Notes under the pieces: model-generated
The model's database searches: none
Seen by the model: the letters and a program-made list of their open reading frames with translations, nothing else
What the model was told of the DNA's origin: nothing
Program-made: the position numbers and the translations under genes
Shown here: positions 36,511 to 44,344 of the stretch, piece by piece
Numbering within the stretch: position 1 is the first letter of the stretch
How the letters are laid out: the number at the start of each line of letters is the position of its first letter
Source of the DNA: Microvirga sp.
GTDB taxonomy: Bacteria; Pseudomonadota; Alphaproteobacteria; Rhizobiales; Beijerinckiaceae
Reading direction: 5' to 3'
Assembly (NCBI GenBank): GCA_029266525.1
Contig: JAQSWQ010000002.1
Span: forward strand, 62,001-126,000
Length of the DNA stretch: 64,000 nt

Positions 36511-36531
36511 CCCTCCCCATAGGGGGGAGGG
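36511..36531. repeat. CCCTCCCC/GGGGAGGG hairpin
   Basis: Eight-bp perfect stem (36511-36518, 36524-36531) downstream of proC. A similar CCTCCCC/GGGGAGG stem lies just after the TetR gene (37314-37335). Both look like members of a dispersed hairpin family and may end or stabilise the flanking transcripts. Confidence 0.5.
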
Positions 36532-36594
36532 GCAGCGCCATTCCGCTCCCGCCGCCGCGCCCCTACATTGGCAGCACCCGTTCGGAGAGCCCCT

Positions 36595-37311
36595 ATGGCC
36601 CGCAAAGCAACCGCCATCGTGCCCGCCCCCCCGCGCGAGCGCATCGTGCAGGCGCTGATGCGGCTCGCCTCGGACCGGCCCTGGAGCGACATCGAGGTCG
36701 GCGACATCGCCGAGGAGGCGGGCGTCTCGCTCGCCGAGTTCCGCGATCATTTCCCCTCGAAAGGCGCGGTGCTCGCAGGCTTCTCGCGCATGATCGACAA
36801 GCAGGTGCTCGAGGGCTCGTCCGAAGACCTTGCCGGCGAGCCCGCCCGCGAGCGCCTGTTTGACGTGATGATGCGCCGCTTCGACGCGCTCCTGCCCTAC
36901 AGGCCGGCGCTGCGCCGCATCGCCTATGCGGTGCGGATGGACCCGCTGGCGCTCGCGGCGCTGAACCGGGTCGCGCTCAACTCGCAGCGCTTCATGCTCG
37001 CCGCCGCCGGCATCGCGACCGAGGGGCCGCTCGGCTTGATCAAGCTGCAGGGCGCGGCGCTGGTCTTCGGCAACGCCATGGAGACCTGGTTTGAGGACGA
37101 CGACCCGGCGCTTGCCAAGACCATGGCCCGGCTCGACCGCGAGCTTCGCCGCGGCGAGCGCGTGATGGAGCGCGCCGAGGATTTCCGCCGCCTCACCGCC
37201 CCCTTGCGCGCGCTCGCCCAGGCCGCCTTCGACGGCCGCAGCCGCGTCCGCCGCCGCAGCGAGCGCCGCACGGGCGACGGCGAGACCGAGGACCCGGCGG
37301 CGGCGATCTGA
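36595..37311 (+). CDS. TetR-family transcriptional regulator
   Basis: 238 residues. The N-terminal helix-turn-helix domain (about residues 12-60) reads RIVQALMRLASDRPWSDIEV, IAEEAGVSLAEFRDHFPSKG, the standard TetR layout with an HFPSK turn. The C-terminal part contains RERLFDVMMRRFDALLPYRP and LRRIAYAVRMDPLAL, common to a Rhizobiales subgroup that also resembles the COQ9/RpsU-divergent fold. A basic tail follows (RSRVRRRSERR). No effector or target can be deduced. Flanked by a proC unit and a repeat element. Confidence 0.82.
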   Translation: MARKATAIVPAPPRERIVQALMRLASDRPWSDIEVGDIAEEAGVSLAEFRDHFPSKGAVLAGFSRMIDKQVLEGSSEDLAGEPARERLFDVMMRRFDALLPYRPALRRIAYAVRMDPLALAALNRVALNSQRFMLAAAGIATEGPLGLIKLQGAALVFGNAMETWFEDDDPALAKTMARLDRELRRGERVMERAEDFRRLTAPLRALAQAAFDGRSRVRRRSERRTGDGETEDPAAAI

Positions 37312-37374
37312 CCCTCCCCCTCCGCCGGGGAGGGCCGGCTCGCACATTTTGCGCGAGCGGGGAGAGGGGGCACC

Positions 37375-37570
37375 GTCATTCCGGGGCTCGCGCAGCGAGA
37401 ACCCGGAACCCATAACCACCGCTCCCGCCGCGTCGTCCCGGAAGCCGCGACGGCTATCCGGGATCCAGTGCGCGGCGCCGAACCCGGCCCCCCGGCGAGC
37501 CCGGGTGGAAATCGGAAAGGCTGGTGGTTATGGGTTCCGGGTTCGCGCCTGCGGCGCGCCCCGGAATGAC
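37375..37570. mobile_element. MITE-like element with long inverted repeats
   Basis: 196-bp non-coding element. The left arm begins GTCATTCCGG (37375) and ends with AACCCATAACCACC (37407-37420). The right arm begins GGTGGTTATGGGTT (near 37523) and ends CCGGAATGAC (37570). The arms are about 46-48 nt and nearly identical apart from a short nested palindrome in each (GCTCGCGCAGCGAG versus GGCGCGCCGCAGGCGC type). No transposase is encoded, so movement would need one in trans. Its right end directly abuts the leader of the CsaA-like gene. Confidence 0.78.
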
Positions 37571-37579
37571 AGCTGCGGG

Positions 37580-37939
37580 ATGAAAACGACGACCCCCACC
37601 GCTCCCCCGATCGCCTTCGACGACTTCCTCAAAGTCGACATCCGCGTCGGAAGCGTGGTCGCGGCCGAGCCCTTCCCGGAGGCCAGAAAGCCCGCCTACC
37701 GGCTGACCATCGATTTCGGGCCTGAGATCGGAATAAAAAAGTCCTCGGCCCAGATCACGAAGAATCACCGCCTCGAGGACCTCCCCGGCCGCCTGGTCTT
37801 GGCCGTCGTCAACTTCCCGCCGCGCCAGATCGGCCCCATGATGTCCGAGGTGCTGACATTGGGCGTCCCCGACGCCGACGGCGAGGTCATGCTGATCGGA
37901 CCATGGCGCGAGGTGCCGGTGGGGGGGAGGTTGTATTGA
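37580..37939 (+). CDS. csaA: CsaA-type tRNA-binding domain protein
   Basis: 119 residues, single OB-fold tRNA-binding domain. Conserved segments: FDDFLKVDIRVGSVVAAEPF, KPAYRLTIDFGPEIGIKKSS, AQITKNHRLEDLPGRLVLAV and PPRQIGPMMSEVLTLGV. CsaA is a homodimeric chaperone-like protein linked to export in Bacillus; the alphaproteobacterial role is unproven. The leader between the MITE end (37570) and the ATG is only 9 nt, so the promoter must lie in or beyond the mobile element. Confidence 0.9.
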   Translation: MKTTTPTAPPIAFDDFLKVDIRVGSVVAAEPFPEARKPAYRLTIDFGPEIGIKKSSAQITKNHRLEDLPGRLVLAVVNFPPRQIGPMMSEVLTLGVPDADGEVMLIGPWREVPVGGRLY

Positions 37940-38003
37940 GCGAAAGCGGTGGCTGGATTCCCGCTATGCTCCTACATCTGAGGAGGCAGCGGCACCGAAG
38001 ACA

Positions 38004-39392
38004 ATGATCGAAGTCCTCTCCCACCGAGTCTATCGCCACCTGTTCGCGGCCCAGGTGATCGCGCTCCTCGGGACGGGGCTGCTGACGGTCGCTCTCGGCC
38101 TGCTCGCCTTCGAGCTTGCCGGCGCGAGAGCGGGCGCGGTGCTCGGGACCGCGCTGGCGATCAAGATGATCGCCTATGTCGGGGTCGCGCCGATCGTCGG
38201 CGGCTTCGCCGACCGGCTGCCGCGCCGGGCCTTCCTGGTCGGCATGGACGTGGTCCGCGCGGGCATCGCATTGCTTCTGCCCGTCGTGACGGAGGTCTGG
38301 CAGGTCTACGTTTTGATTTTCCTCCTTCAGTCCGCATCCGCGGCCTTCACCCCGACTTTCCACGCGACGATCCCCGACCTTCTGCCCCATGAGAAGGACT
38401 ACACGCGCGCTCTCTCGCTCTCGCGCCTGGCCTATGACCTGGAGAGCCTTCTGAGCCCGACGCTCGCGGCGGCGTTGCTAACGGTGATCGGCTTCCACTG
38501 GCTCTTTGGGGGGACGGTGATCGGGTTCCTGGCGTCGGCGGCGCTCGTTCTGTCGGTGCGGCTGCCGCAGCCGACGCCTGCCGCCCACCCCGGGGGTATC
38601 TACGAGAAGACGACGCGGGGCAGCCGCATCTATCTGGCGACCCCGCGCCTGCGCGGACTCCTCGCGCTCAACCTATCCGTCGCGTCCGCCGGAGCGATGG
38701 TGATCGTCAACACCGTGGTCATCGTGCGCGCGTTCTTCGGGCGGCCGGATTCGGACGTGGCGATCGCGCTCGGGTGCTTCGGCGGCGGCTCGATGGCCGC
38801 CGCGCTGCTGCTGCCCCGCATTCTCGACCGGCTGCCGGACCGCCGCGTGATGCTGCCGGCCGCAGTTTTCTTGGCGCTCGTGCAGCTCGCCCTTGCGGGG
38901 CTGTTCCTCGGTACGGCCTGGTTCACTGCGCAGACCTACACGACTGTCGCAGTCGGTGTGGTCTGGCCGGCGCTGCTGATCGGCTGGGGACTGCTCGGGC
39001 TCGGCTACTCCGCGATCATGACGCCGACCGGCCGGCTTCTGCGACGCTCGGCGCAGCCCGCCGACCGGCCGGCGGTCTTCGCCGCGCAGTTCGCGCTGTC
39101 GCACGCCTGCTGGCTCCTGACCTATCCGCTTGCGGGATGGCTCGGTCTCTCCGCCGGGCTACCTCTCACCTTGGCGGCCCTCGGCCTCCTGACTCTTGTG
39201 GGCGCCGCGGTCGCCGCTGCGGTCTGGCCTGCCGACGATCCCGAGGTCGTCGAGCATTCGCACGCCGGGCTCGATCCCGATCACCCGCACCTACGCGACC
39301 ATCACGGCGAGGGGCTCCGCCATGCCCATGCCTTCGTCATCGACGAATTGCATCGGCGCTGGCCCGCCGCAGCGACCTTAGGAAGGCCATGA
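38004..39392 (+). CDS. MFS transporter with histidine-rich C-terminal tail (NreB-like)
   Basis: 462 residues, about ten to twelve transmembrane helices. MFS loop GGFADRLPRRAFLVGMDVVR (helix 2-3 motif) and QSASAAFTPTFHATIPDLLP. After the last helix (about residue 415) comes a hydrophilic tail with nine histidines: EHSHAGLDPDHPHLRDHHGE then RHAHAFVIDELH. His-rich termini of this kind occur in NreB-type nickel exporters, where they are thought to bind metal. First gene of a run of five same-strand genes with a metal theme (38.0-42.2 kb). Specific metal not determinable. Confidence 0.8.
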   Translation: MIEVLSHRVYRHLFAAQVIALLGTGLLTVALGLLAFELAGARAGAVLGTALAIKMIAYVGVAPIVGGFADRLPRRAFLVGMDVVRAGIALLLPVVTEVWQVYVLIFLLQSASAAFTPTFHATIPDLLPHEKDYTRALSLSRLAYDLESLLSPTLAAALLTVIGFHWLFGGTVIGFLASAALVLSVRLPQPTPAAHPGGIYEKTTRGSRIYLATPRLRGLLALNLSVASAGAMVIVNTVVIVRAFFGRPDSDVAIALGCFGGGSMAAALLLPRILDRLPDRRVMLPAAVFLALVQLALAGLFLGTAWFTAQTYTTVAVGVVWPALLIGWGLLGLGYSAIMTPTGRLLRRSAQPADRPAVFAAQFALSHACWLLTYPLAGWLGLSAGLPLTLAALGLLTLVGAAVAAAVWPADDPEVVEHSHAGLDPDHPHLRDHHGEGLRHAHAFVIDELHRRWPAAATLGRP

Positions 39393-39432
39393 TCGTCGCT
39401 GAAACGGCCTGCTCCTCACCGATCCAAAGTCC

Positions 39433-39447
39433 TTAACCTTTCCTTAA
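39433..39447 (+). promoter_or_regulatory. Perfect CtrA-type box TTAA-N7-TTAA
   Basis: TTAACCTTTCCTTAA ends 24 bp before the ATG of the His-rich protein gene. TTAA-N7-TTAA is the consensus for the alphaproteobacterial cell-cycle regulator CtrA. In DNA of this base composition a chance match is expected well under once in the window. The position could be activating or repressing. Confidence 0.5.
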
Positions 39448-39471
39448 TGGACGGATAACTAAGCTTTAATC

Positions 39472-39861
39472 ATGCTCGCGCCCGGCGCCCTCCGGAACGC
39501 TGTCCGGCTCCTCACCGCGCTTGCGGTGATGCTGAGCGGCCTGTCGGGCTTGCGCGCGGCGCCTGCGTTTCATGAGAGTGGAGCCGTCCAGGCGGTCGAA
39601 GCGGCAGCCGAGACCGTCCTTGCTGCGGACGATCATCTCGCGCACCCGCATTCTCACGACGCCGATTTCGACGGCGGACAATGGCCGGGCCATCCGCATG
39701 AGCACAAGGACCATTCGCATGTCGCGCTCGGCCTTCCGGCGCCCCTGACGTCCTTGTTGCCGCCGCAAGGCACAATTCTACGCTTGCGCGAGGAGTGCCG
39801 TGCCCCTTCATACTTACCGTTCCCGCTGGAACGGCCACCGTGCGGTCTCTCAGTCGCCTGA
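39472..39861 (+). CDS. Small exported histidine-rich protein
   Basis: 129 residues. Signal-peptide-like N-terminus (RLLTALAVMLSGLSGLRAAP) followed by a mature segment with clustered metal-ligand residues: DDHLAHPHSHDADFDGG, then GHPHEHKDHSHVALG (about ten histidines within 35 residues), and two C-terminal cysteines (EECRAPSY, PPCGLS). Likely a periplasmic metal-binding or buffering peptide. No named family recognised. It sits directly before the HupE/UreJ gene and behind the CtrA box. Similar short His-rich proteins accompany heavy-metal transport clusters in other Rhizobiales (general knowledge). Confidence 0.7.
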   Translation: MLAPGALRNAVRLLTALAVMLSGLSGLRAAPAFHESGAVQAVEAAAETVLAADDHLAHPHSHDADFDGGQWPGHPHEHKDHSHVALGLPAPLTSLLPPQGTILRLREECRAPSYLPFPLERPPCGLSVA

Positions 39862-39916
39862 TCTCGCGGGCCGCTCAACGCGGCGCTTCCTCAGACCGAC
39901 CAAAGGACCAACACCG

Positions 39917-40666
39917 ATGCACAGACCTCCTTGCGGAGGCCGGGCGGGCCCGCTTTGCGCGCAAGCGCACACCGCTCTCCTCGCGCTTGCCGCACCCCTC
40001 TTCCTGATCGCGCTCTCGAGCGTCGAGGCCTTGGCTCACGCCGTTGCCCAGGGCGACAAGGGCTACATCCAGGAAATCTCCGGCGTCCACCTGATCCCCT
40101 TCGTATATCTCGGCGCCAAGCACATGGTGACGGGCTACGACCATCTCCTGTTCCTCGCCGGCGTAATCTTCTTCCTCTACCGGGCGAAGGACATCGGGCT
40201 TTACGTCAGCCTCTTCGCGATCGGCCATTCGGTCACGATGATCTTCGGCGTGCTCTACGGGGTCGGCGTCAGCGCCTATCTCATCGACGCGATCATCGGG
40301 TTCTCGGTCGTGTACAAGGCGCTCGACAACCTCGGCGCCTTCCAGCGCTGGTTCGGCTTCCAGCCCAACACCAAGCTCGCCACCCTGATCTTCGGCCTCT
40401 TCCACGGCTTCGGCCTCGCCGCGAAGATCCAGGAATACCAGGTCTCCCCCGACGGGCTCCTGCCGAATCTCCTCGCCTTCAACGTCGGCGTCGAGATCGG
40501 GCAGCTCCTGGCCCTGTTCGGGATCTTGATCCTGATGAGCTACTGGCGCCGGACGGACGGCTTCTGGCGCCACGCCTACACCGCCAATGTCGCGATGATG
40601 AGCGCGGGCTTCGTGCTGATTGGGATGCAGCTGACCGGCTACTTCGTCGCGAGCCCCACCCTCTGA
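39917..40666 (+). CDS. HupE/UreJ-family membrane protein
   Basis: 249 residues from ATG at 39917 (AAAGGA site). About seven transmembrane segments. Conserved HupE/UreJ_2 histidine motifs: LGAKHMVTGYDHLLFLAGV, FAIGHSVTMIFG and FGLFHGFGLAAKIQEY, plus NVGVEIGQLLALFGI. Classical HupE/UreJ proteins mediate nickel entry for hydrogenase or urease; this longer subgroup is usually found in heavy-metal resistance loci without such enzymes, as here. Likely a metal permease component. The direction of transport is not evident. Confidence 0.86.
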   Translation: MHRPPCGGRAGPLCAQAHTALLALAAPLFLIALSSVEALAHAVAQGDKGYIQEISGVHLIPFVYLGAKHMVTGYDHLLFLAGVIFFLYRAKDIGLYVSLFAIGHSVTMIFGVLYGVGVSAYLIDAIIGFSVVYKALDNLGAFQRWFGFQPNTKLATLIFGLFHGFGLAAKIQEYQVSPDGLLPNLLAFNVGVEIGQLLALFGILILMSYWRRTDGFWRHAYTANVAMMSAGFVLIGMQLTGYFVASPTL

Positions 40667-40692
40667 TTTCAAACCGGAAAGGCTAAAAGCCG

Positions 40693-41346
40693 ATGTACAA
40701 CACCGACATACCCACCCGGGCCGAGCTCCCGACCTCGGCCCAGCTCATCCGTTCGACCCTGATCGCCGCCGGCATCGCCGCGGCCCTCCTCGTCACCGTC
40801 GTGCTCCCGGCCGAGTACGGCATCGACCCGACGGGCGCGGGGCGTGCGCTCGGCCTCGTTCAGATGGGCGAGATCAAGGCCCAGCTGGCAGAGGAGGCGG
40901 AGGCCGACCGTCTGCGAGATCAGGCCCGCCAGGCGCCGGCCGCGTCCGCGCCCGAACAGCGCTCGAGCCTGTTCGGGAGGCTCTTCGTCCAGCTCGTGAT
41001 CGGCCCTGCGGTCGCGCAACCCGCAGCCGCAGCGAAGTCGCAGGAGTTCTCGGTCAGCCTCAAACCGGGCGAAGGCGCCGAGGTGAAGATGGACATGCGC
41101 AAGGGCGCGAAGGCGACCTACTCCTGGACGGTCGAGGGCGGCGCGGTCAATCACGATACCCACGGCGAGGGAGCAGGCGGCGAGGTCTCCTACAAGAAGG
41201 GCCGCGGCGTCGCCGGCGACGAAGGCTCGATCGTCGCCGCCTTCGACGGCAAGCACGGCTGGTTCTGGCGCAATCGCGGCTCGGCACCCGTGACCGTGAA
41301 GGTCACGGCGAGCGGCGAGTTCGGCAGCCTCACGCGCGCGAAGTGA
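40693..41346 (+). CDS. Membrane-anchored protein with C-terminal beta-sandwich-like domain
   Basis: 217 residues. One transmembrane helix near residues 23-43 (STLIAAGIAAALLVTVVLP), a second weak hydrophobic stretch around 96-110, and a predicted extracytoplasmic domain. That domain is built of short strands: EFSVSLKPGEGAEVKMDM, KATYSWTVEGGAVNHDTHGE, then GWFWRNRGSAPVTVKVTAS, reminiscent of emp24/GOLD-like ligand domains. It corresponds to what databases call transmembrane anchor protein beside HupE/UreJ genes. Function unknown. A structural or substrate-binding partner of the HupE protein 26 bp upstream is a reasonable inference. Confidence 0.7.
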   Translation: MYNTDIPTRAELPTSAQLIRSTLIAAGIAAALLVTVVLPAEYGIDPTGAGRALGLVQMGEIKAQLAEEAEADRLRDQARQAPAASAPEQRSSLFGRLFVQLVIGPAVAQPAAAAKSQEFSVSLKPGEGAEVKMDMRKGAKATYSWTVEGGAVNHDTHGEGAGGEVSYKKGRGVAGDEGSIVAAFDGKHGWFWRNRGSAPVTVKVTASGEFGSLTRAK

Positions 41347-41357
41347 CGAACGCGCCT

Positions 41358-41401
41358 GGGTGCTCCTTCCGAGCGCCCACGCCTCTCCGCCCACGGAGAG
41401 G
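41358..41401. repeat. Two adjacent hairpins in the metal cluster
   Basis: GGGTGCTC/GAGCGCCC (41358-41365, 41371-41378) and CCTCTCCG-CCCA-CGGAGAGG (41382-41401). They separate the anchor-protein gene from the NicO gene and could dampen or stabilise expression of the last gene. No T-run follows. Confidence 0.5.
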
Positions 41402-41440
41402 AAGCGGCGGCGCGAGACTTTGGGTCAAGGTAGAGGACCC

Positions 41441-42157
41441 ATGATGGAATTCCTGATCGGCTTCCAACGCTGGATCAACGCCGCCATCGCCGCAGACCTC
41501 AACGCCTTCGCGGCGACGCGGGACTGGGCGGCGCTCCTGGCGGTGCTGCCATTTGGCATCATCTTCGGCGCTATCCACGCGCTGACGCCTGGGCACGGCA
41601 AGACGGTGCTCGCGTCCTATCTCGTTGGCTCCCGGCTCGCCGTCCTGCGCGGCCTCGCCGTCGCCGCCGCGCTCGCGCTGACCCACGTTGGGTCGGCGGT
41701 TGTGCTGGCGCTCGCGGCAGCGCCGATCCTCGCGCGAACGCTTGGCGGTGCCGGCCGCGCGCCGATCATTGAGGACGTGAGCCGAGGTCTGCTGGCACTG
41801 ATCGGCGCCTGGTTCCTCTATCGAGCTTGGCGCGGCCCCGCGCATCGGCACCGGGAGGGCGTCCTGGTCGGCATCATCGCCGGCCTCGTGCCCTGCCCCT
41901 TGACGCTGTTTGCGATGTTCCTGGCCCTCCGCCGAGGCGTCCCGGAGGCCGGTCTTATCTTTGCTATGGCGATGGTCGTCGGCGTGGGGCTTACGCTCGC
42001 AGCTGTAGCAGCCCTCACGGTCATCTCGCGCGACCAACTGGTCGCTTTTGTGGCGAGGCATGGCGGATCCCTGGAGAGCGCGAGCAGAATGCTCGAAGCA
42101 GCGACCGGTTTTGCCCTCGTCCTCGCCGGTGTCCGAGAGATCTTCGGGACAGGATGA
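41441..42157 (+). CDS. NicO/RcnA-type nickel-cobalt exporter family protein
   Basis: 238 residues, about six transmembrane helices. Family motif GAIHALTPGHGKTVLASYLV near residue 45, LALTHVGSAVVLALAAAPIL and GIIAGLVPCPLTLFAMFLAL (paired P-C motif) match the NicO domain. RcnA exports Ni and Co from E. coli; other members export sulphite-like compounds, so specificity is inferred from neighbours only. The cytoplasmic loop has GPAHRHREG, a short His patch, rather than RcnA's long His-rich loop. Two consecutive ATGs (41441, 41444) are possible starts. Confidence 0.82.
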   Translation: MMEFLIGFQRWINAAIAADLNAFAATRDWAALLAVLPFGIIFGAIHALTPGHGKTVLASYLVGSRLAVLRGLAVAAALALTHVGSAVVLALAAAPILARTLGGAGRAPIIEDVSRGLLALIGAWFLYRAWRGPAHRHREGVLVGIIAGLVPCPLTLFAMFLALRRGVPEAGLIFAMAMVVGVGLTLAAVAALTVISRDQLVAFVARHGGSLESASRMLEAATGFALVLAGVREIFGTG

Positions 42158-42183
42158 CCACCTGGATCACAAGACTAACTTCC

Positions 42184-42212
42184 TTGACAAGATCGGGGCT
42201 CTGCTGTAAGTA
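42184..42212 (+). promoter_or_regulatory. Promoter-like TTGACA with 17-nt spacer, close to start codon
   Basis: TTGACA (42184-42189), 17 nt, then TAAGTA (42207-42212). The predicted start is only a few bases before the ATG at 42220, so the mRNA would be almost leaderless. TAGGAATA, read on the opposite strand here, recurs in the promoter before the terminase pair (51055-51062). Confidence 0.4.
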
Positions 42213-42219
42213 TTCCTAC

Positions 42220-43005
42220 ATGAGCACCGTCCCTGCACCCGGCACCTCCCCCTCCACCCCCGTCCTCCCCTTCCCCTTCCCGCGTTCCCCCGCATTGGAC
42301 CGGCCGCCGGGGATGCGGGGGTCGCGGCTGCCGCATGATCCGGCGACGGTCGCGGCCGTCCGGCTCTACTACGAGCGCACGACGCTCACCCATCGGGAGA
42401 TCGCCGAGAAGACCGGGGTTGCGAAAACCTCGGTGTATTATTGGGCGCTGTCGGGCGGCTGGAACCGCCCGCCGGGCGCGGCGAAGCGCCCGTTGCTGGG
42501 CAAGAACGGGCTGCCGGGGCCGCGGCTCAAGGGCCGCATGCTGGCGAAGCGGCTGCGCGAATTGGCCGAGGGCTATCTCGACGAGATGGAGAAGGAGTTC
42601 GACACCCGCGACGCCGAGAAATGCGGCGTCGTCCTCAACTTCCTCAAGGAGGCGAAGCTCCTGGAGCAGCCGAGGAAGCCGCGCCGGCCGCTCGCGGTGC
42701 GGGCCCGCGGCATCGCCGAGCGCTGGCTCGACCAGCTCGAGAAGGAGCCCGAGCCGATCCCCGACGTGCTCGCCTGGGTCCTCAAGATGATCGAGGTGGC
42801 GCGCGAGGAGGAGGCGGCGCTGCATCCGACCCGGCCGCCGAAGCCGGTCAAGGAGAAGCGCATCCCCTATTCGCAGCGCAAGCTCATGGAGCCGAGCCCG
42901 CACCTGCCGCAGGCGATCGAGCGGGCGCGGGCGATCGCGGCGGAGTGCCGGGGGCGGGGGAAGCGCGAACGCCGCCTCAGGCCGGCAGCCGCACCGTCGC
43001 CCTGA
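42220..43005 (+). CDS. Helix-turn-helix domain protein of unknown role
   Basis: 261 residues. The N-terminal 30 residues are Pro-rich. An HTH of the transposase/terminase-small type follows: ATVAAVRLYYERTTLTHREI, AEKTGVAKTSVYYWALSGGW (about residues 42-82). Then come a basic linker (GPRLKGRMLAKRLRELAEG) and a helical region with EVAREEE-like acidic clusters. It resembles the phage/GTA small-terminase-like HTH proteins found in Rhizobiales more than a classical repressor. No phage genes adjoin it. Its 3' end overlaps the convergent histidine kinase gene by 29 bp. Confidence 0.6.
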   Translation: MSTVPAPGTSPSTPVLPFPFPRSPALDRPPGMRGSRLPHDPATVAAVRLYYERTTLTHREIAEKTGVAKTSVYYWALSGGWNRPPGAAKRPLLGKNGLPGPRLKGRMLAKRLRELAEGYLDEMEKEFDTRDAEKCGVVLNFLKEAKLLEQPRKPRRPLAVRARGIAERWLDQLEKEPEPIPDVLAWVLKMIEVAREEEAALHPTRPPKPVKEKRIPYSQRKLMEPSPHLPQAIERARAIAAECRGRGKRERRLRPAAAPSP

Positions 43006-44344
43006 GGCCGCCGAGCGGGCCGTCGTCGAGGGCGATGTCGCCGCCATGCGAGCGGGCGATGTCGCGGGCGATGGCAAGGCCCAAGCCGGAGCCGCCCTCG
43101 TCCTGGTTGCGGGCCTCGTCGAGGCGCACGAAGGGCTTGAAGACCTCCTCGCGCAGGGCCGGCGGGATGCCGGGGCCGTCGTCGTCGACGTGGATGACGA
43201 GCCACCGCGTCTCGTGGTTCGCCTGCACCGCGATGCGCTCGCCATGGCGGGCGGCGTTCGAGACGAGGTTGAACAGCAGGCGCCGGAAGGCGTCGGGGCG
43301 CACCGTCACCATGGGGTCGCCGACGATGTCGAGCGACATCGGATGGCCGTGGCGCTCGGCGTCGCTCTTCAATTCCTCGAGGAGGCCGCGCAGGTCGGTG
43401 GTGACCGCCTGCTCGCCGGCGTCGCCGCGGGCGAAGGCGAGATAGCCCTCGAGCATGCGGGTCATCTCGTCGATGTCGCGCTTGAGGTCCTCGATCTCGG
43501 GCGTCTCGCCGAGCAGCGCCAAGGACAGCCTGAAGCGGGTGAGGATGGTGCGCAGATCGTGGCTGACGCCGTTGAGCATCGCGGTGCGCTGCTCGATCGC
43601 CCGCTCGATGCGGCGCTTCATCTCGAGGAAGGCGTGGCCGGCCTGGCGCACCTCGCGGGCGCCGCGCGGGCGGAACTCGATCTCGCGGCCCTTGCCGAAG
43701 CTCTCGGCGGCCTCGGCGAGGCGCAGGATCGGGCGGATCTGGTTGCGCAGGATGAGGATCGCGACGCTGAGGAGGACGAGCGACGAGCCGCCCATCCACA
43801 ACAGGAAGATGTGCGAGTTCGAGGCATAGGCCTGGCTGCGCCGCGCCATCACCCGCATGACGGCGTTGTTGTCGAGCTGGACGCGCACCTCGATCAGGTT
43901 CGAGCGCCCGACCGTGTCGATCCAGAACGGTCGCTTGATCTGCCGGCTGATCTCGTCGGAGAGCGCCTCGTCGAGGATCGAGAAGAAGGGCTTCGGCCCG
44001 GGCGGCGGCAGGGTGGCGTCGGGCAGCACGTCGAGGTCGAGGCCGAGGCGCTCGCTGGCGATGCGCGAGAGGGTCTCGGCTTGGCGGTCCTGGGGATAGG
44101 TCTCGTAGACGTCGATCAGCGCCGCGATATCGGCGGTGACCGCCGAGGACAGCCGCCGCGTCACCAACTGCCAGTGGCGCTCCATGAAGACATAGGCGAT
44201 CACCGACTGCAGCAGCACCACCGGCGCGATGATGATGATGAGCGAGCGGGCATAGAGCCCCTTCGGCAGCACCGACGCGAGCCAGCGGGCGAAGCGCGCA
44301 TAGAGGGCGGCGGGCGGCGAAGGGAGATAGAGCCGCTGCAGCAT
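42977..44344 (-). CDS. Sensor histidine kinase (EnvZ-like)
   Basis: 455 residues. Two transmembrane helices (about residues 33-53 and 182-202) flank a periplasmic sensor of ~125 residues. A HAMP segment (RNQIRPILRLAEAAESFGKG), the phospho-acceptor H-box MLNGVSHDLRTILTRFRLSL (His near 265), and ATPase motifs NLVSNAARHGER (N), DDDGPGIPP (G1) and EGGSGLGLAIARDIAR (G2) follow. Overlaps the upstream response-regulator gene by one base (TGATG). Cognate of that OmpR-type regulator. The signal is unknown. Confidence 0.92.
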   Translation of the reverse strand: MLQRLYLPSPPAALYARFARWLASVLPKGLYARSLIIIIAPVVLLQSVIAYVFMERHWQLVTRRLSSAVTADIAALIDVYETYPQDRQAETLSRIASERLGLDLDVLPDATLPPPGPKPFFSILDEALSDEISRQIKRPFWIDTVGRSNLIEVRVQLDNNAVMRVMARRSQAYASNSHIFLLWMGGSSLVLLSVAILILRNQIRPILRLAEAAESFGKGREIEFRPRGAREVRQAGHAFLEMKRRIERAIEQRTAMLNGVSHDLRTILTRFRLSLALLGETPEIEDLKRDIDEMTRMLEGYLAFARGDAGEQAVTTDLRGLLEELKSDAERHGHPMSLDIVGDPMVTVRPDAFRRLLFNLVSNAARHGERIAVQANHETRWLVIHVDDDGPGIPPALREEVFKPFVRLDEARNQDEGGSGLGLAIARDIARSHGGDIALDDGPLGGLRATVRLPA

